Positions 52,355 to 62,696 of a stretch of 64,000 nt of DNA are shown here, piece after piece. Positions within the stretch are counted from its first letter, which is position 1; each line of letters starts with the position of its first letter. The notes under the pieces were generated by a model, which was not told the DNA's origin, searched no databases, and worked only from the letters and a program-made list of their open reading frames with translations. Source of the DNA: Corynebacterium confusum. GTDB taxonomy: Bacteria > Actinomycetota > Actinomycetes > Mycobacteriales > Mycobacteriaceae. The position numbers and the translations under genes are program-made. Where the stretch lies: positions 2,275,907-2,339,906 of the forward strand of contig NZ_CP047202.1 in the NCBI RefSeq assembly GCF_030408715.1, read 5' to 3'.

Positions 52355-55300
52355 GAATCTTTACCTCGATCCAATCCTCGATGTGCTTGCCCACAATGCC
52401 GATTGCGGGCTCGTCCGGCACGGCTAGGTGGTCGCCGGGCAGCTGGACGATCTCTAGATCCTCCACGATAGCGCCCCAACCGCCGTCCGGGTCAATCTCG
52501 GCGTAGCGCGGTTCGAGCTCGATCGCGCCGTCGTGCATGCGCTCCGAGCGGAACAGCAGCACCGGCACGTCGACGTCCTCCCAGCGGCGCATGTCCAGCT
52601 TGCCCAGGATCTGGTTGTCCACGAAGGAGGCGCGCTGGTGCTCCAGCACGCCGGCCGCCAGGCCATGCTCCGAGGCGTCCGTGGTGGCCAGGAACTGCGC
52701 GAGCATATCCATCACAGCGTCCTCGCCGGCGGTTTCCAACAGCTCGTAGGGCACCGGGAACTCCAGCCCGTAGGTCTTTTCCGCAAAAGCGGCGTAGCGC
52801 TCCCAGCGGGCCTTAGTCTCTTCCAGGGTGTCCGGTGCCGGATCGGAGGGCTGGGTGGTATCTAGCAGCGCGATGAACGCGACCTCCACGTCCTTGTTGC
52901 GCAGCTGGTGCGCGACCTCGTAGGCCAGCGCGCCGCCGAACGACCAGCCGCCGAGGACGACCTTGCGACCGCGGGCGTACTTGACGATGTCGGCGATGTA
53001 GGCCTGCGCGCGGTCTTCCAGGCTGCCCTCGAGGCGCTCGACGCCGTAGACGGCGACGTCCTCGGGCAGGCGGCGCACCAGTGGCTGGTAGACCACCGTG
53101 GTCCCGCCGGCCGGGTGGAACATGAACACGGCCGGGCCGTCGGCCTCCCGCAGCACGCGGATATTGCCCTCGACCTCGGTCTCCAGGCCCTCGCGGACCA
53201 GGTCCGCCAGCGGCTCCAGCGTTTCGGCCTCGCGCACGGCCGCGGCCGTGACCTCGACGCCGGCGCGCTCGGAAAGCCGCTCAGCGATCTGGGTGGCCTG
53301 CTCCTCGGTCAGCTCCGGCAGCGGGCTGGTCACGCCGGCCGCCGCTTTCCCGGTGATCGACGCCCAAGTGCCGAAGACCATTCGCTCGGAGGCGTCGCGC
53401 GGGGCCACGCCCACGCCGGTGCCAGTGGCGGCCTCGGCGTCTGCGGTCTCGTCGGCTTCAGCATCCGTTTCCGACTTTGCGGTGTTGTCGGTTGCGGCCG
53501 GCGTGGTCTCAACGCCGTCGGTCTCGCGGCCTTCGACGGCGGCGGTGACCATGTCGATGACGTCGGCCAGGGAGGCATCGCGCAGCGCCTGGACCTGCAG
53601 CGGCGGGATCTGGAAGTCGTTTTCCACGCGGTTCTTGATGCGCATGCCCATTAGCGAGTCCAGGCCGAGATCGATTAGCGGCAGCTCGCGCGGCAGGTCG
53701 GTCACGTCGTAGCCCATGGACTCCGAGACGATAGCCGCCAGGCGGTCCTCCACGGACTCCGTGGCCGGGTCCCAGCGCACGGCCTCGATGTCGGCGTCGC
53801 CGGTCTGGACCGTGGCGTCAGCCAGCGGGGCGTAATCCGGCAGGTCGGCCACGCCGGGCACGGCCTTGGTCCCCAGGTCCAGGGAGGTGGCGAAGCCTTC
53901 CGCCACCAGGGTCGTCTCACCGTCGCTGACGGCATAGGCCGCGACGGCCACGCCGCCGAGCGACTTGGTCACCATGGTGGTGACCTCGCCCTGGGCGGGC
54001 AGCGCGCCGAGTTCTTCCACAGCGACGAGGTGGGCGCCCGGGGACACGGCATCGATAGCCGCCTCCAGCAGCGCCAGGGCGCTCGGGGCCTGATCGGCGT
54101 TGGTGGAAAAGGCGGTCTTGCCCTCCGGGAGGTTCACGCGCGTGCCCGGCAGGCCGGTGACCCCGGAGGACGGGCGGGCGTGGGTCCAATAGCGCTGGCG
54201 CTTGAAGTGGGTGTGCGGCGCGTCGCGCACGGGCCCGTCGCCGAAGGCGGCGCGGTAATCCACCGGCGCGCCGGCGACGTAGAGCTTAGCCAGCAGGTCC
54301 AGCAGGGACGCGCTCGGATCGACCTTGCGCTTGAGCGCGTAGAGCAGCTGCGCGTCCGCCTTGCCGACGGCGAAGGCGGTAGACATCATGCCCATCAGCG
54401 CCACCGGGTTCGGGGCGATCTCCACCAGCTGGGTGTGGCCGGCGGCAAAGGCCGCGCGAGTGGCGTCCTCCAGGAAGACCGGCTGGCGGGTCATGCGCAG
54501 CCAGTAGTCCTCGTCGTGGACGGTGGAACCCGGGCGGTAGACCTCGCCGCGGTCGACGGAGCTGAACAGCGTGGTGTGCAGCGGGCGGGCGGTAATGCCC
54601 GCGATGTCGCCGGCGAGCTCGCCGAGGATCGGGTCCACGGCCGAGGTGTGCCCGGCGCCCTTGACGTTGAGCGCGCGGGCGAACTTGCCCTCGCCCTCGA
54701 GCTTTTCCACCAGGTCCAGGACCTCCTGGCGCGGCCCACCCACGGTGGTCATGCCTGGGCCGGTGTAGACGGCCGGCTCGATGTTACCGTCCAGGGCCGC
54801 GATGTCGTCCGCGGTCAGCTCGACGACGGCCATCGCGCCCTGCGCTTCCTCGGTCAGCTGGGCCTCGCCCTCGCCCATGAGACGGGCGCGGTGGCAGGCG
54901 ATCAGCATGGCGTCGTCAGCGCTGATACCGCCGGCGGCGTAGGCTGCGGCGATTTCGCCCATCGACATGCCGATAACGCCGGCCGGGCGGGCGCCGAAGC
55001 TGGCCAGCAGATCCGTCAGCGCAATCTGGATCGCGGTGATAGCCACCTGGGCGGTCTCGGTGTTGTAGGTCTGCTCGTCGTCGCGGACGATGTCCAGGAT
55101 GGACCAGCCGGACTCGAAGTCCACGATCTGGTCCAGCTCCTCCAGCCGGGCCACAAAGTCCGGGGAGACGGCGATGAGGTCCTTGACCATCTTGCGGTGC
55201 TGGGAGCCGAAGCCGGAGTAGACGAAGACCGGGCCCGGCACCGACGGGGAGTCCGCGGCGGTGACCCCGACCGAGATCTTGCCGGCGGCGACCTGCCGCA

Positions 55301-57137
55301 GGCGGGAGATGGCTTCCTCCGGGTTGGTGGCGTTGACCACCGCGCGGGAGCGGGCGTGGTTGCGCCCGGCCAGGGAGCGGGCCAGCGCGAAGAGATCCGC
55401 GGTGCCCAGCTGCTGGTCCTCGATGAAATCGGCCAGCGTGGCTGCCGCCTGGGCCCGGCGCGACGGCAGCAGGCCGGAGACCGGCAGGCTGACGGTGGCA
55501 GCGGTGGCATCGTCGGCGGCGTCGATAGCGGCGTCGGTGGCGACCTGGGCGGCGCGCTGCTGCGGGCTACCCTGGTAGTCGCTGAGCACGACGTGGGCGT
55601 TGGTGCCGCCAAAGCCGAAGCCGGACACGCCGGCCAGCTTGTGGCCGGAGTACTCGGGCCACTCGCGGGGGTCCTCGACGACCTCGAGCTTTTCCGCGTC
55701 GAAGTCGATGTAGCGGTTCGGCGCGGAGAAGTTGATGCTCGGCGGGAGGGTGTCGTGGCGCATGGCCTGGATGACCTTGATAAGGCCCACCACGCCCGCG
55801 GCGGACTCGGAGTGGCCGATATTGGACTTGGCCGAGCCCAGCAGCGTGGGGTTCTCCGCGCCGCGGTGGGCGCCCAGCACCTCGCCCAGGGCGGTGGCCT
55901 CGATGGGGTCGCCCAGGATGGTGCCCGTACCGTGGGCCTCGACGTAGTCGACCGTGGCCGGATCGACCTCGGCGTCGGCGTAGGCGCGGTGCAGCACGTC
56001 GACCTGCGCCTCTGGGTTCGGGGCGGTCAGGCCGTTGGAGTGGCCGTCGGAGTTGATGGCCGAGCCCTTGATGACGGCGAGGATCTTGTCGCCGGCGGCC
56101 TCGGCATCGCTAAGCCGCTTGAGCACCAGTACGCCGCCGGCGTCCGCGCGCACGAAGCCGTCCGCGTCGTCGGAGAAGGCGTGGATGCAGCCCGTGGGCG
56201 AGATGACGCCGAGTTCGCCAAAGGCGGTGGACACGAACGGGGAAGCCATGATGTTGATGCCGCCGGCCACGGCGACGTCGGCGTCGCCCTCGCGCAGGCC
56301 GCGCACGGCCTGGTGGACGGAGACCAGCGAGGACGAGCAGGCGGTGTCCACGTTGACCGAGGGCCCGCGCAGGTCCAGCGCGTAGGAGATCCGGTTGGAG
56401 ATGATCGCCGAGGAGGTGCCGGTCAGCGCGTACGGGTGCGCCTCCGCCGGGTCGGCGGTGATCAGCATCCCGTAGTCATTGTTCGACGAGCCCATGTAGA
56501 CGCCGGTGGCGGTCCCGCGCAGCTCGTTGGCCGGCAGGTGCGCGTCCTCGAGCGCCTCCCAGACCAGCTCCAGCAGGATGCGCTGCTGCGGGTCCATGTT
56601 GGTGGCCTCCACCGGGGACAGACCGAAGAATTCCGCGTCAAAGCCGGCGATGTCATCGATATAGCCGCCGGCGAGGTTCTGCTCGGCCATCCTCTGGGTC
56701 ATCACCGGATCGGCGGCGTAGTCGGACCAGCGGCCGATGGGCAGCGGGCCCGTCGCTCCGCGGCCTTCGACCAGCATGTCCCAGAACTCGTCCGCGTTCT
56801 TAGCGTCCGGGAAGCGGCCGGCCAGGCCGATCACGGCGATGTCCTCGTGGCCGCCGGCCGGGTTGATCCGGCGCGGGGCGGACGCCGGCGCCGCCGGCTG
56901 GGCCGGGCCGTTAATCAGGCGGTCGGCCAGCTGGGCGATGGTCGGGTATTCGTAGGCGACCGTGGGGTCGAGATCCACGCCCACCAGGTTTTCCAGCTCG
57001 CCTGACAGCACCACGGCGTCGCGGGAGGACAGGCCGAAGTTTTCCAGCGGCTTAGAGTCGGTAATTTCCTCCGCGGGAACGCCCGTGGTCTGGGCTACCC
57101 AATTACGGATCCAATCACGCAACTGCTCTACGGTCAT
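52338..57137 (-). CDS. pks13: Mycolic acid condensase polyketide synthase Pks13
   Basis: 1599 aa, full length. Domain order: N-terminal carrier (phosphopantetheine Ser38 in FGLSSRDAVVLSG), ketosynthase (Cys267 in VDTACSSSLVS, then VEAHGTGT and GHSESAAGVVG), acyltransferase (Ser in VIGMSMGEIAAAY), C-terminal carrier (LIDLGLDSLMGMRIKN) and thioesterase (Ser in LGGWSFGGALAYEVA). An acidic, alanine-rich linker of about 50 residues separates the second carrier from the thioesterase. It performs Claisen condensation of two fatty chains and transfers the beta-ketoacyl product to trehalose. The FadD32 gene lies 162 bp upstream. Confidence 0.97.
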   Translation of the reverse strand: MTVEQLRDWIRNWVAQTTGVPAEEITDSKPLENFGLSSRDAVVLSGELENLVGVDLDPTVAYEYPTIAQLADRLINGPAQPAAPASAPRRINPAGGHEDIAVIGLAGRFPDAKNADEFWDMLVEGRGATGPLPIGRWSDYAADPVMTQRMAEQNLAGGYIDDIAGFDAEFFGLSPVEATNMDPQQRILLELVWEALEDAHLPANELRGTATGVYMGSSNNDYGMLITADPAEAHPYALTGTSSAIISNRISYALDLRGPSVNVDTACSSSLVSVHQAVRGLREGDADVAVAGGINIMASPFVSTAFGELGVISPTGCIHAFSDDADGFVRADAGGVLVLKRLSDAEAAGDKILAVIKGSAINSDGHSNGLTAPNPEAQVDVLHRAYADAEVDPATVDYVEAHGTGTILGDPIEATALGEVLGAHRGAENPTLLGSAKSNIGHSESAAGVVGLIKVIQAMRHDTLPPSINFSAPNRYIDFDAEKLEVVEDPREWPEYSGHKLAGVSGFGFGGTNAHVVLSDYQGSPQQRAAQVATDAAIDAADDATAATVSLPVSGLLPSRRAQAAATLADFIEDQQLGTADLFALARSLAGRNHARSRAVVNATNPEEAISRLRQVAAGKISVGVTAADSPSVPGPVFVYSGFGSQHRKMVKDLIAVSPDFVARLEELDQIVDFESGWSILDIVRDDEQTYNTETAQVAITAIQIALTDLLASFGARPAGVIGMSMGEIAAAYAAGGISADDAMLIACHRARLMGEGEAQLTEEAQGAMAVVELTADDIAALDGNIEPAVYTGPGMTTVGGPRQEVLDLVEKLEGEGKFARALNVKGAGHTSAVDPILGELAGDIAGITARPLHTTLFSSVDRGEVYRPGSTVHDEDYWLRMTRQPVFLEDATRAAFAAGHTQLVEIAPNPVALMGMMSTAFAVGKADAQLLYALKRKVDPSASLLDLLAKLYVAGAPVDYRAAFGDGPVRDAPHTHFKRQRYWTHARPSSGVTGLPGTRVNLPEGKTAFSTNADQAPSALALLEAAIDAVSPGAHLVAVEELGALPAQGEVTTMVTKSLGGVAVAAYAVSDGETTLVAEGFATSLDLGTKAVPGVADLPDYAPLADATVQTGDADIEAVRWDPATESVEDRLAAIVSESMGYDVTDLPRELPLIDLGLDSLMGMRIKNRVENDFQIPPLQVQALRDASLADVIDMVTAAVEGRETDGVETTPAATDNTAKSETDAEADETADAEAATGTGVGVAPRDASERMVFGTWASITGKAAAGVTSPLPELTEEQATQIAERLSERAGVEVTAAAVREAETLEPLADLVREGLETEVEGNIRVLREADGPAVFMFHPAGGTTVVYQPLVRRLPEDVAVYGVERLEGSLEDRAQAYIADIVKYARGRKVVLGGWSFGGALAYEVAHQLRNKDVEVAFIALLDTTQPSDPAPDTLEETKARWERYAAFAEKTYGLEFPVPYELLETAGEDAVMDMLAQFLATTDASEHGLAAGVLEHQRASFVDNQILGKLDMRRWEDVDVPVLLFRSERMHDGAIELEPRYAEIDPDGGWGAIVEDLEIVQLPGDHLAVPDEPAIGIVGKHIEDWIEVKIRGNHR

Positions 57138-57299
57138 ACGCCATGCTTTCTTTCGCTTACGTTCATTAAGGGGATCACAAAGAATAATCGTCTTTGGTGA
57201 AAATGCTCCACCTTAGGCTATCGAATTCGGGCCCCAAAACGTTAGTGGCAAGCGCCTGCCAGGCGGATGTGCAGAGCTTTGGCCAAGCCCCGCCAGGAT

Positions 57300-59156
57300 T
57301 TAGCCGCGCTGGGCCAGGTAGTGCTTCTTAGCCACGCGGCGTGCGATCTTGCCCGAGGAGGTCCGGTTGATCTCGTGGGCCTGCTTAAAGACGATGTCGT
57401 CCGGGGTCAGGCCGTGGTGGGCGGAGACTGCCGAGCGGATGGCCTCGGCCGCGGCGGCGTCGCCGGAGGGCTCGGCCGTATCGACGCGCTCGACCAGCAG
57501 CACCAGCTGCTCGGTGTCCGCGCCCTCGACGGAGAACGCCGCCACGGAGTCCGGGCGCACGTGCTCGCTGGCCTCCTGGACGGTGGACTCGATGTCCTGC
57601 GGGTAGTGGTTGCGGCCGGCCACGACGATGAGGTCCTTCAGGCGGCCGGTGATGTAGAGGTGGCCGTCCAGGATAGTCCCCAGGTCGCCAGAGGCCATCC
57701 AGCGATCGTCGTCCGGGGCGCCGGCCACGCGGGTAGCCGCCATGCGCTCGCCCAGGGTGTTGTGGAAGGTCGCGGCGGTGTCCTCGTCGCGCTCCAGGTA
57801 GCCGGCGGCCATGTTCTCGCCGTGGGCCCACAGCTCGCCGATGACGCCGTCGGCGACCTCGGCCCGGGTCTCCGGGTCGACGATGGTCAGGTACTGCGGC
57901 TGCACCACCTGGCCGACGGAGGCAAAGGCCACGGTCTTTTCGGAGGCCTCTCCCACCTCGGCGCGGCCCTCGGCCAGCGCGGCGCGGTCGAAGTGGGTAA
58001 TCAGCGGGCGCTCGTCGGTCTGCGGGGTGCTCACCAGGAGGGAGGCCTCCGCCAGGCCGTAGGACGGGCGCAGCGCAGCGCGCTTGAAGCCGTAGGGCTC
58101 GAAGGTGTTCAGGAAGCTGTCCACAGCGGACTCGGTGACCGGCTCCGAGCCGACGATGAGGCCGTCGATGTGGGACAGGTCCAGCTCCTCGCCGTCGGCC
58201 GGGGCGCCGTAGCGCGCGGCCAGCTCGAGCGCGAAGTTCGGGACCACGCCGTAGGTGGCCTGCAGCTTGTCGTCGATTGGCTTGCGGTTGAGCTGGCCCA
58301 CCCAGCGCTTCGGCTGCTGGATGAAATCGCGCGGGGACATCAGCTCGAAAGGCAGGCCCAAGATGGTCACGAAGACCGTGAGGATGATGCCCATGTCGTG
58401 GTGCAACGGCAGCCAGGTGACCAGGCGCAGCGGCATCTTCAGCTGCGCGGCGCGGAAGATCTGCAACACGTTGGTCAGAATGGAGCGGTTGGTCAGGATC
58501 ACGCCGGCCGGGGTACGGGTGGAGCCGGAGGTGTACTGCAGGAAGGCGGTCTGGTCCAGGGGCATGACCGTGGACATCGCCAGCTGCTGCTGGCCCTCCA
58601 GGGTCGACGCCGGGTTCTGGTAGGACGCCGCAAGGCTGTCCGGCAGCGAGTCGACGGAAAGTACGCGCGGGCGCTCCCGGGAGGGCAGGTCGGCAAAGTG
58701 CTTGCGCACCGCGGCCGCCGATGCCCGGTTGGTCAGCACCAGCTTCGGCTGGGCGTCGGCGAAGACCGCCTTCAGGTGGTCCGCGTGGCCCGGCTCGTTC
58801 GGATCGTAGAGCGGGATGGGCGTCATGCCGGCGTACAGGCTGCCCAGGAAGCCGAAGAGATACTCCGGGGAGTTGCCGGCCAGGATGGCTACCCGGTCGC
58901 CCAGCTTGCCGACCTGCTGCAGGCGGGCCGCCACGGACTTGATGCGGGTGTTGACCTCCTGGCGCGAATAGGTCACCAGTTGACCGTCCCGGCTTTCGGA
59001 GTAGTCCCAGAAACGCAGGACCTTCCGGTCACCGCCGCCGGTCTGCAGATCGCCCTGGTAGAGCAATTCCGCGAGCCCGGCGAGGGTCAGCTGCGGCGCG
59101 AGGGTGATCTCCCCCTGGTCGTTGAAGAACTGGCCCATGGCGGCGTGTAAGTCCAT
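57300..59156 (-). CDS. fadD32: Long-chain fatty-acyl-AMP ligase FadD32
   Basis: 618 aa; ATG at 59156 with AAGGAG about 11 bp upstream. An adenylate-forming enzyme with the P-loop LQYTSGSTRTPAGV, YGLAEASL, WMASGDLG and ITGRLKDLIVVAGRNHYP. It activates the meromycolyl-type fatty acid as acyl-AMP and loads the N-terminal carrier of Pks13. It ends 162 bp before pks13; that gap has no strong hairpin, so readthrough is likely. Confidence 0.96.
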   Translation of the reverse strand: MDLHAAMGQFFNDQGEITLAPQLTLAGLAELLYQGDLQTGGGDRKVLRFWDYSESRDGQLVTYSRQEVNTRIKSVAARLQQVGKLGDRVAILAGNSPEYLFGFLGSLYAGMTPIPLYDPNEPGHADHLKAVFADAQPKLVLTNRASAAAVRKHFADLPSRERPRVLSVDSLPDSLAASYQNPASTLEGQQQLAMSTVMPLDQTAFLQYTSGSTRTPAGVILTNRSILTNVLQIFRAAQLKMPLRLVTWLPLHHDMGIILTVFVTILGLPFELMSPRDFIQQPKRWVGQLNRKPIDDKLQATYGVVPNFALELAARYGAPADGEELDLSHIDGLIVGSEPVTESAVDSFLNTFEPYGFKRAALRPSYGLAEASLLVSTPQTDERPLITHFDRAALAEGRAEVGEASEKTVAFASVGQVVQPQYLTIVDPETRAEVADGVIGELWAHGENMAAGYLERDEDTAATFHNTLGERMAATRVAGAPDDDRWMASGDLGTILDGHLYITGRLKDLIVVAGRNHYPQDIESTVQEASEHVRPDSVAAFSVEGADTEQLVLLVERVDTAEPSGDAAAAEAIRSAVSAHHGLTPDDIVFKQAHEINRTSSGKIARRVAKKHYLAQRG

Positions 59157-59249
59157 GTCAGTAACGCTCCTTGAAATCCGATTCGCTTTATTTTGCTACT
59201 AAAATTATCAGACGAGGCGGCCGCCGTGTTACACCGCGGGCGGCCGGTT

Positions 59250-60179
59250 TTAGATGCCGTCGATGATTCCGCGGGCCCAGCCGACCACCCAGTCGTTGGC
59301 GGTCGTGCCTTCGACCACGTGCGGGTTGGAGGCGTACTGCGCGTGCACGCCGTTGGCGGCGATGAGATCGCGGGCGCGCTCCAGGCCGTTGGCGGCATCG
59401 CGCGGAGCATCGCAGATGGAGTCGTCCGGCGCGCAGATCTGGAAGGTCCGGTCTGCCAGCTCGCCGAAGCCGTTGGGGCGCGCGCCGCGCATGGTCGCGC
59501 CCGGCACGATGGGCTGGACCAGCTTGCTGATAGGCTCCAGGGCAATCTCCGCGCCGATGCCGTTAACCTCGACGCCCGGGTTGATACCCACGCCGGGCTC
59601 GCGACGGCCGTCGGCGATAAGGGCCACACCGGCCACCGACTCGGCCGGGACCGCGCCCGTGCCCGCGCCGATCTGGTCGGCGACGTCGCCCAAGATGACC
59701 GCACCCTGGGAGAAACCGGCCATGACAAACTTCGTCGCCGGGCAGGTCTCGTGCATGGTGCGCAGCTCGCCCTCCAAGGTGGAGGTGCCCTCCTGGCGGG
59801 AGTCGTCGTAGGACATCTCCTCCTGGGAGTTGATGTTCTTAAACTGCGCGGTGTACGGCAGGGTCCACACCTTCACGTCCTGCGGGGCGTAGGCCTGCTG
59901 CAGCGGCTGGGAAATCGACAGCATGAAAGAGCGCGGGTTGGCGGTCGGGTTGATGGGATCGTCGTCCGCCTTGGATTCCCAGGTGCCGGGGGCGGAGATG
60001 ACCTCGACCCGCGGGCACCAGTCCGGCTGCTCCGGGGCGGCCGGCTCGTCCTCGCCGGGCTGCGTGGCCGGCGGCTCCGACAGGTTACTCGAGGAGGTGC
60101 TGTTGAAATAGCGCACCGCGGAGGCGCCCAGGATCACCAGCAGGATCACTACTGCTACCGCAGCAAGGGTCTTTTTCAT
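59250..60179 (-). CDS. Cutinase-family envelope (phospho)lipase, Rv3802c-like
   Basis: 309 aa with an N-terminal membrane anchor or uncleaved signal (residues 4-22). A Pro/Glu-rich linker is followed by a cutinase-like alpha/beta hydrolase with Ser157 in MAGFSQGAVILGD, Cys55 and Cys146 for the usual disulfide, a DSICDAP acidic segment and a C-terminal His (about 293, PHVVEG). In mycobacteria Rv3802c is an essential phospholipase/thioesterase linked to mycolate metabolism and lies next to the same genes. It faces the cell wall. Confidence 0.87.
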   Translation of the reverse strand: MKKTLAAVAVVILLVILGASAVRYFNSTSSSNLSEPPATQPGEDEPAAPEQPDWCPRVEVISAPGTWESKADDDPINPTANPRSFMLSISQPLQQAYAPQDVKVWTLPYTAQFKNINSQEEMSYDDSRQEGTSTLEGELRTMHETCPATKFVMAGFSQGAVILGDVADQIGAGTGAVPAESVAGVALIADGRREPGVGINPGVEVNGIGAEIALEPISKLVQPIVPGATMRGARPNGFGELADRTFQICAPDDSICDAPRDAANGLERARDLIAANGVHAQYASNPHVVEGTTANDWVVGWARGIIDGI

Positions 60180-60197
60180 GTGTTGTGCCTGTCTCGT

Positions 60198-60695
60198 CTA
60201 GCAGTAGGCGGATCGCGCTTCGTCGGCCAGGAACCGGGTCAGCTCTTCGTAATCCAGCTCCGTGCGGCCCTGCTCGATGAGCTGGCCGGCAACCGCGTTC
60301 AGGGTGATGGGTTCTTCTTCCACGCAGACCCGCTGCGCGGCGGAGACCAGCTGCGTTTCCACGCCGGCCGCGTCGATGTCGCGCTCGCCTACCGCGCCGA
60401 AGAACTCGGCATCGCCCGCAGACGCGTCAGCTTCCGGGGAGGGGATTTCGGAGATTTCCTCCGCCCCGCGGTCCTCCGGGGCGCGGTCGCCGGCTGGCGC
60501 CGGGGCGGAATCCTTGGTGCTGCTTTCGGCCGACTCCGACTCGGAGGCGGATGCCGACTCGGACTCCGAGCCGCGCTCCAGCGGCGCCACCGAGGTCGGG
60601 GCCTCGGCCTCGTTATCGTTGTCTACGGTGGCGGAACCGCAGGCCGCCAGGCCCAACGATGCCGCCGCGGCCAGACCCGCAATCAATTTTCGCAT
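60198..60695 (-). CDS. Small secreted lipoprotein with C-terminal Cys-pair domain (DUF732-like)
   Basis: 165 aa. The signal peptide ends in lipobox LAAC (Cys19), followed by a long Ser/Glu-rich, low-complexity linker (about 40-100). The last ~60 residues form a small helical domain with two cysteines, one at QRVCVEEEP and one as the final residue (EARSAYC). This resembles the DUF732 pattern of mycobacterial secreted proteins. Function unknown. It is sandwiched between the cutinase and a mycoloyltransferase on the same strand with short gaps, so probably one unit. Confidence 0.72.
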   Translation of the reverse strand: MRKLIAGLAAAASLGLAACGSATVDNDNEAEAPTSVAPLERGSESESASASESESAESSTKDSAPAPAGDRAPEDRGAEEISEIPSPEADASAGDAEFFGAVGERDIDAAGVETQLVSAAQRVCVEEEPITLNAVAGQLIEQGRTELDYEELTRFLADEARSAYC

Positions 60696-60725
60696 GGCGC
60701 TGATAGTACTCCTTCCGGCTGGCGT

Positions 60726-62696
60726 TTAGGACTTCTGCACGCGGCCGAAGATCTCGCTCAGAGTGCCCTTCTGGAACTTCTGGGTCAGGCCGCCGGCCGG
60801 GATCTGCTCCGTGTCGGAGGTCGGGTAGCCCATCTCGCCCTGCTCGAAGCCGCGATCGCCCCAGGCATCGAAAAGCTTGCCATGCATGATGAAGTGCGCG
60901 CCGGTCTTCGGGGACCAGTAGATGTTGCCGTGCTCGAACTCCTGGAAGGCGCCGCCCTTGATCTTGATCTCGTCGCTGGTCGGGAAGCCCAAACCGGTGG
61001 TCGCGCCGCCCATCTCCTTGTACTTGGCGCCGATGGCGCCGTGGACGATGTGGTGGGAGTTATCCGGGTTACGGGTCAGGACGCCGTTCTCGAACTCCTG
61101 CTGGAAGCCACCGTTGACCTCCTGCGGCGCGGAGGTCGGGTACTTAAGATCCCCGCCTTCCCAGCCGTTCTTGCCCCAGGCCTCGACCATGTCCTTCGGG
61201 ATGGCATAAGCGCCGGTCTTGGCGGTCCAGTAGATGGAGCCGTTCTCAAAGTGGACGAAGCGGCCGCGCTGATCCGGGGTCTTTACCTCGTTGGTCAGCG
61301 GGAAGCCCAGCCAGGAGCCCGGGCCACCCATCTCGCTATAACGCGCGTTGATGCGGCCAACCAGCGCTTTGGCGCCGGTCTCCGGGGACCAGTACGCGGT
61401 GCCCGCGCTGAAGTCCTGGGCCTTGCCGTTATCGCCGGCGTCGTATTCGTTGTTGACGCACTCGCCGATGGTGCCGGACCTAGTGGCCTCACCGATGGCA
61501 CCGATGGCTTGGCAGTCCGCCCCGCGGTCTTCCTTGGGGATGGCCAGGGCGTCCGCGATGGACGGCCAGGCCTGCTGCATCTCGAACTGCCAGTATTCCC
61601 AGCTGTGGACGCCGGACGGGCGGAAGTGCGCCTCCGGCTCCACGCCGGCGCGCTTGGCGTAGGTCATGAAGGTTCCGCCGGACATGCGCGAGATGGCCTC
61701 CAGGCCGATACCGGCCATGTTCGCCGGGCCCTTGGCGACGGACTCGGGGTTGCCGAAGTCGTCCTTGCCGGAGCCGGCGGAGATGTAGACCTTCATGTCC
61801 TTCAGGTTTTCGATGCCCAGCTTCGGGTCGTGGTCGATCCAGTCCTGGGAGCCCGGCGGGCCCCACATGGCGTCCGAGTTGTACCCGCCGGCGTCCATCT
61901 GCGCGGCGCGGATGGCGGCCGGCATGCCGCTGCTGGTGGTGTCAAGGTAGCCGGAGAAGGAGCCCACGAAGTCGAACAGGTGCGGGTTGCGCTCGGCCAG
62001 GTTGACCGCGGCGGTACCGCCCATGGAGATACCCGTCACGGCGCGCTTGTGGTTGGAGCGGTACTCGTTGTCCAGGATCGGCACCAGCTCTTGGGTCAGG
62101 AAGGTCTCCCACTGGTAGTGGGTGCCGTTGTCTGGGCGCTGCCAGTCGGCATAGAAGGAGGACTCGCCGCCCACCGGCATGATCAGGTTCACGTTGCGGT
62201 CGGCGTACTGGTTCAGGATGTTGGTCTCGATGGTCCAGCCGGACTCGTCGTCGCGGGCGCGCAGGCCGTCCAGGGCCCAGACTTCCGGGAAGGTGGCCTC
62301 CGGGTTGGAGTACCAGTCACGCGCCAGCTGGATCTGGACCTTCTGCAGCTTGTCCGGCATGGCCGCGGACTTGATGTAGACCATCAGGTGGCGGTTGGTC
62401 AGGTACTCCACGCGCTCGATGTCCACGCCCTCCGGCAGGCCTTCGACGTCCGGGTAGGTGGTGTCAACCGGGGTACGCTTCGGCGGCGCCGAGGGGGCGA
62501 AAGAATCCGACAGGCTCGACCCAGACGAGGAGGAGCTGAGATCTCCCAGGCCCTGCTGGGCGGTGGCGTTAGGCAGCAGGGCGATGCCGACGGCCAGCGC
62601 CGTGGGCAAGGCCGCGGCGGCCAGCCCGCGGCGGGTACGAGTCTGGTACGTGTTGCGCGCCTGGCGCGGGGAGGGCTTCGGAGCGGATGTGCGCAT
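60726..62696 (-). CDS. cop1: PS1-type mycoloyltransferase with LGFP repeats
   Basis: 656 aa. The signal peptide with twin arginines (TRRGLAAAALPTALAVGIAL) is likely cleaved after NATA. The esterase D/Fbp domain has oxyanion motif LIMPVGGESSFYADW, Ser224 in VTGISMGGTAAV, a Glu region near RAGVEPEAH and catalytic His in GVHSWEYWQ. From about residue 425 there are four LGFP-type repeats (for example GSWLGFPLTNE and TTGLGFPTSDE), which bind the wall. It transfers corynomycolate from trehalose monocorynomycolate to trehalose or arabinogalactan. Confidence 0.93.
   Translation of the reverse strand: MRTSAPKPSPRQARNTYQTRTRRGLAAAALPTALAVGIALLPNATAQQGLGDLSSSSSGSSLSDSFAPSAPPKRTPVDTTYPDVEGLPEGVDIERVEYLTNRHLMVYIKSAAMPDKLQKVQIQLARDWYSNPEATFPEVWALDGLRARDDESGWTIETNILNQYADRNVNLIMPVGGESSFYADWQRPDNGTHYQWETFLTQELVPILDNEYRSNHKRAVTGISMGGTAAVNLAERNPHLFDFVGSFSGYLDTTSSGMPAAIRAAQMDAGGYNSDAMWGPPGSQDWIDHDPKLGIENLKDMKVYISAGSGKDDFGNPESVAKGPANMAGIGLEAISRMSGGTFMTYAKRAGVEPEAHFRPSGVHSWEYWQFEMQQAWPSIADALAIPKEDRGADCQAIGAIGEATRSGTIGECVNNEYDAGDNGKAQDFSAGTAYWSPETGAKALVGRINARYSEMGGPGSWLGFPLTNEVKTPDQRGRFVHFENGSIYWTAKTGAYAIPKDMVEAWGKNGWEGGDLKYPTSAPQEVNGGFQQEFENGVLTRNPDNSHHIVHGAIGAKYKEMGGATTGLGFPTSDEIKIKGGAFQEFEHGNIYWSPKTGAHFIMHGKLFDAWGDRGFEQGEMGYPTSDTEQIPAGGLTQKFQKGTLSEIFGRVQKS

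Noticed and set aside
54030..57005. A 991-residue open frame antisense to pks13
   Set aside because: High-GC shadow frame. The translation is Gly/Arg/Val/His-rich with no domain, and the opposite strand is unmistakably Pks13.
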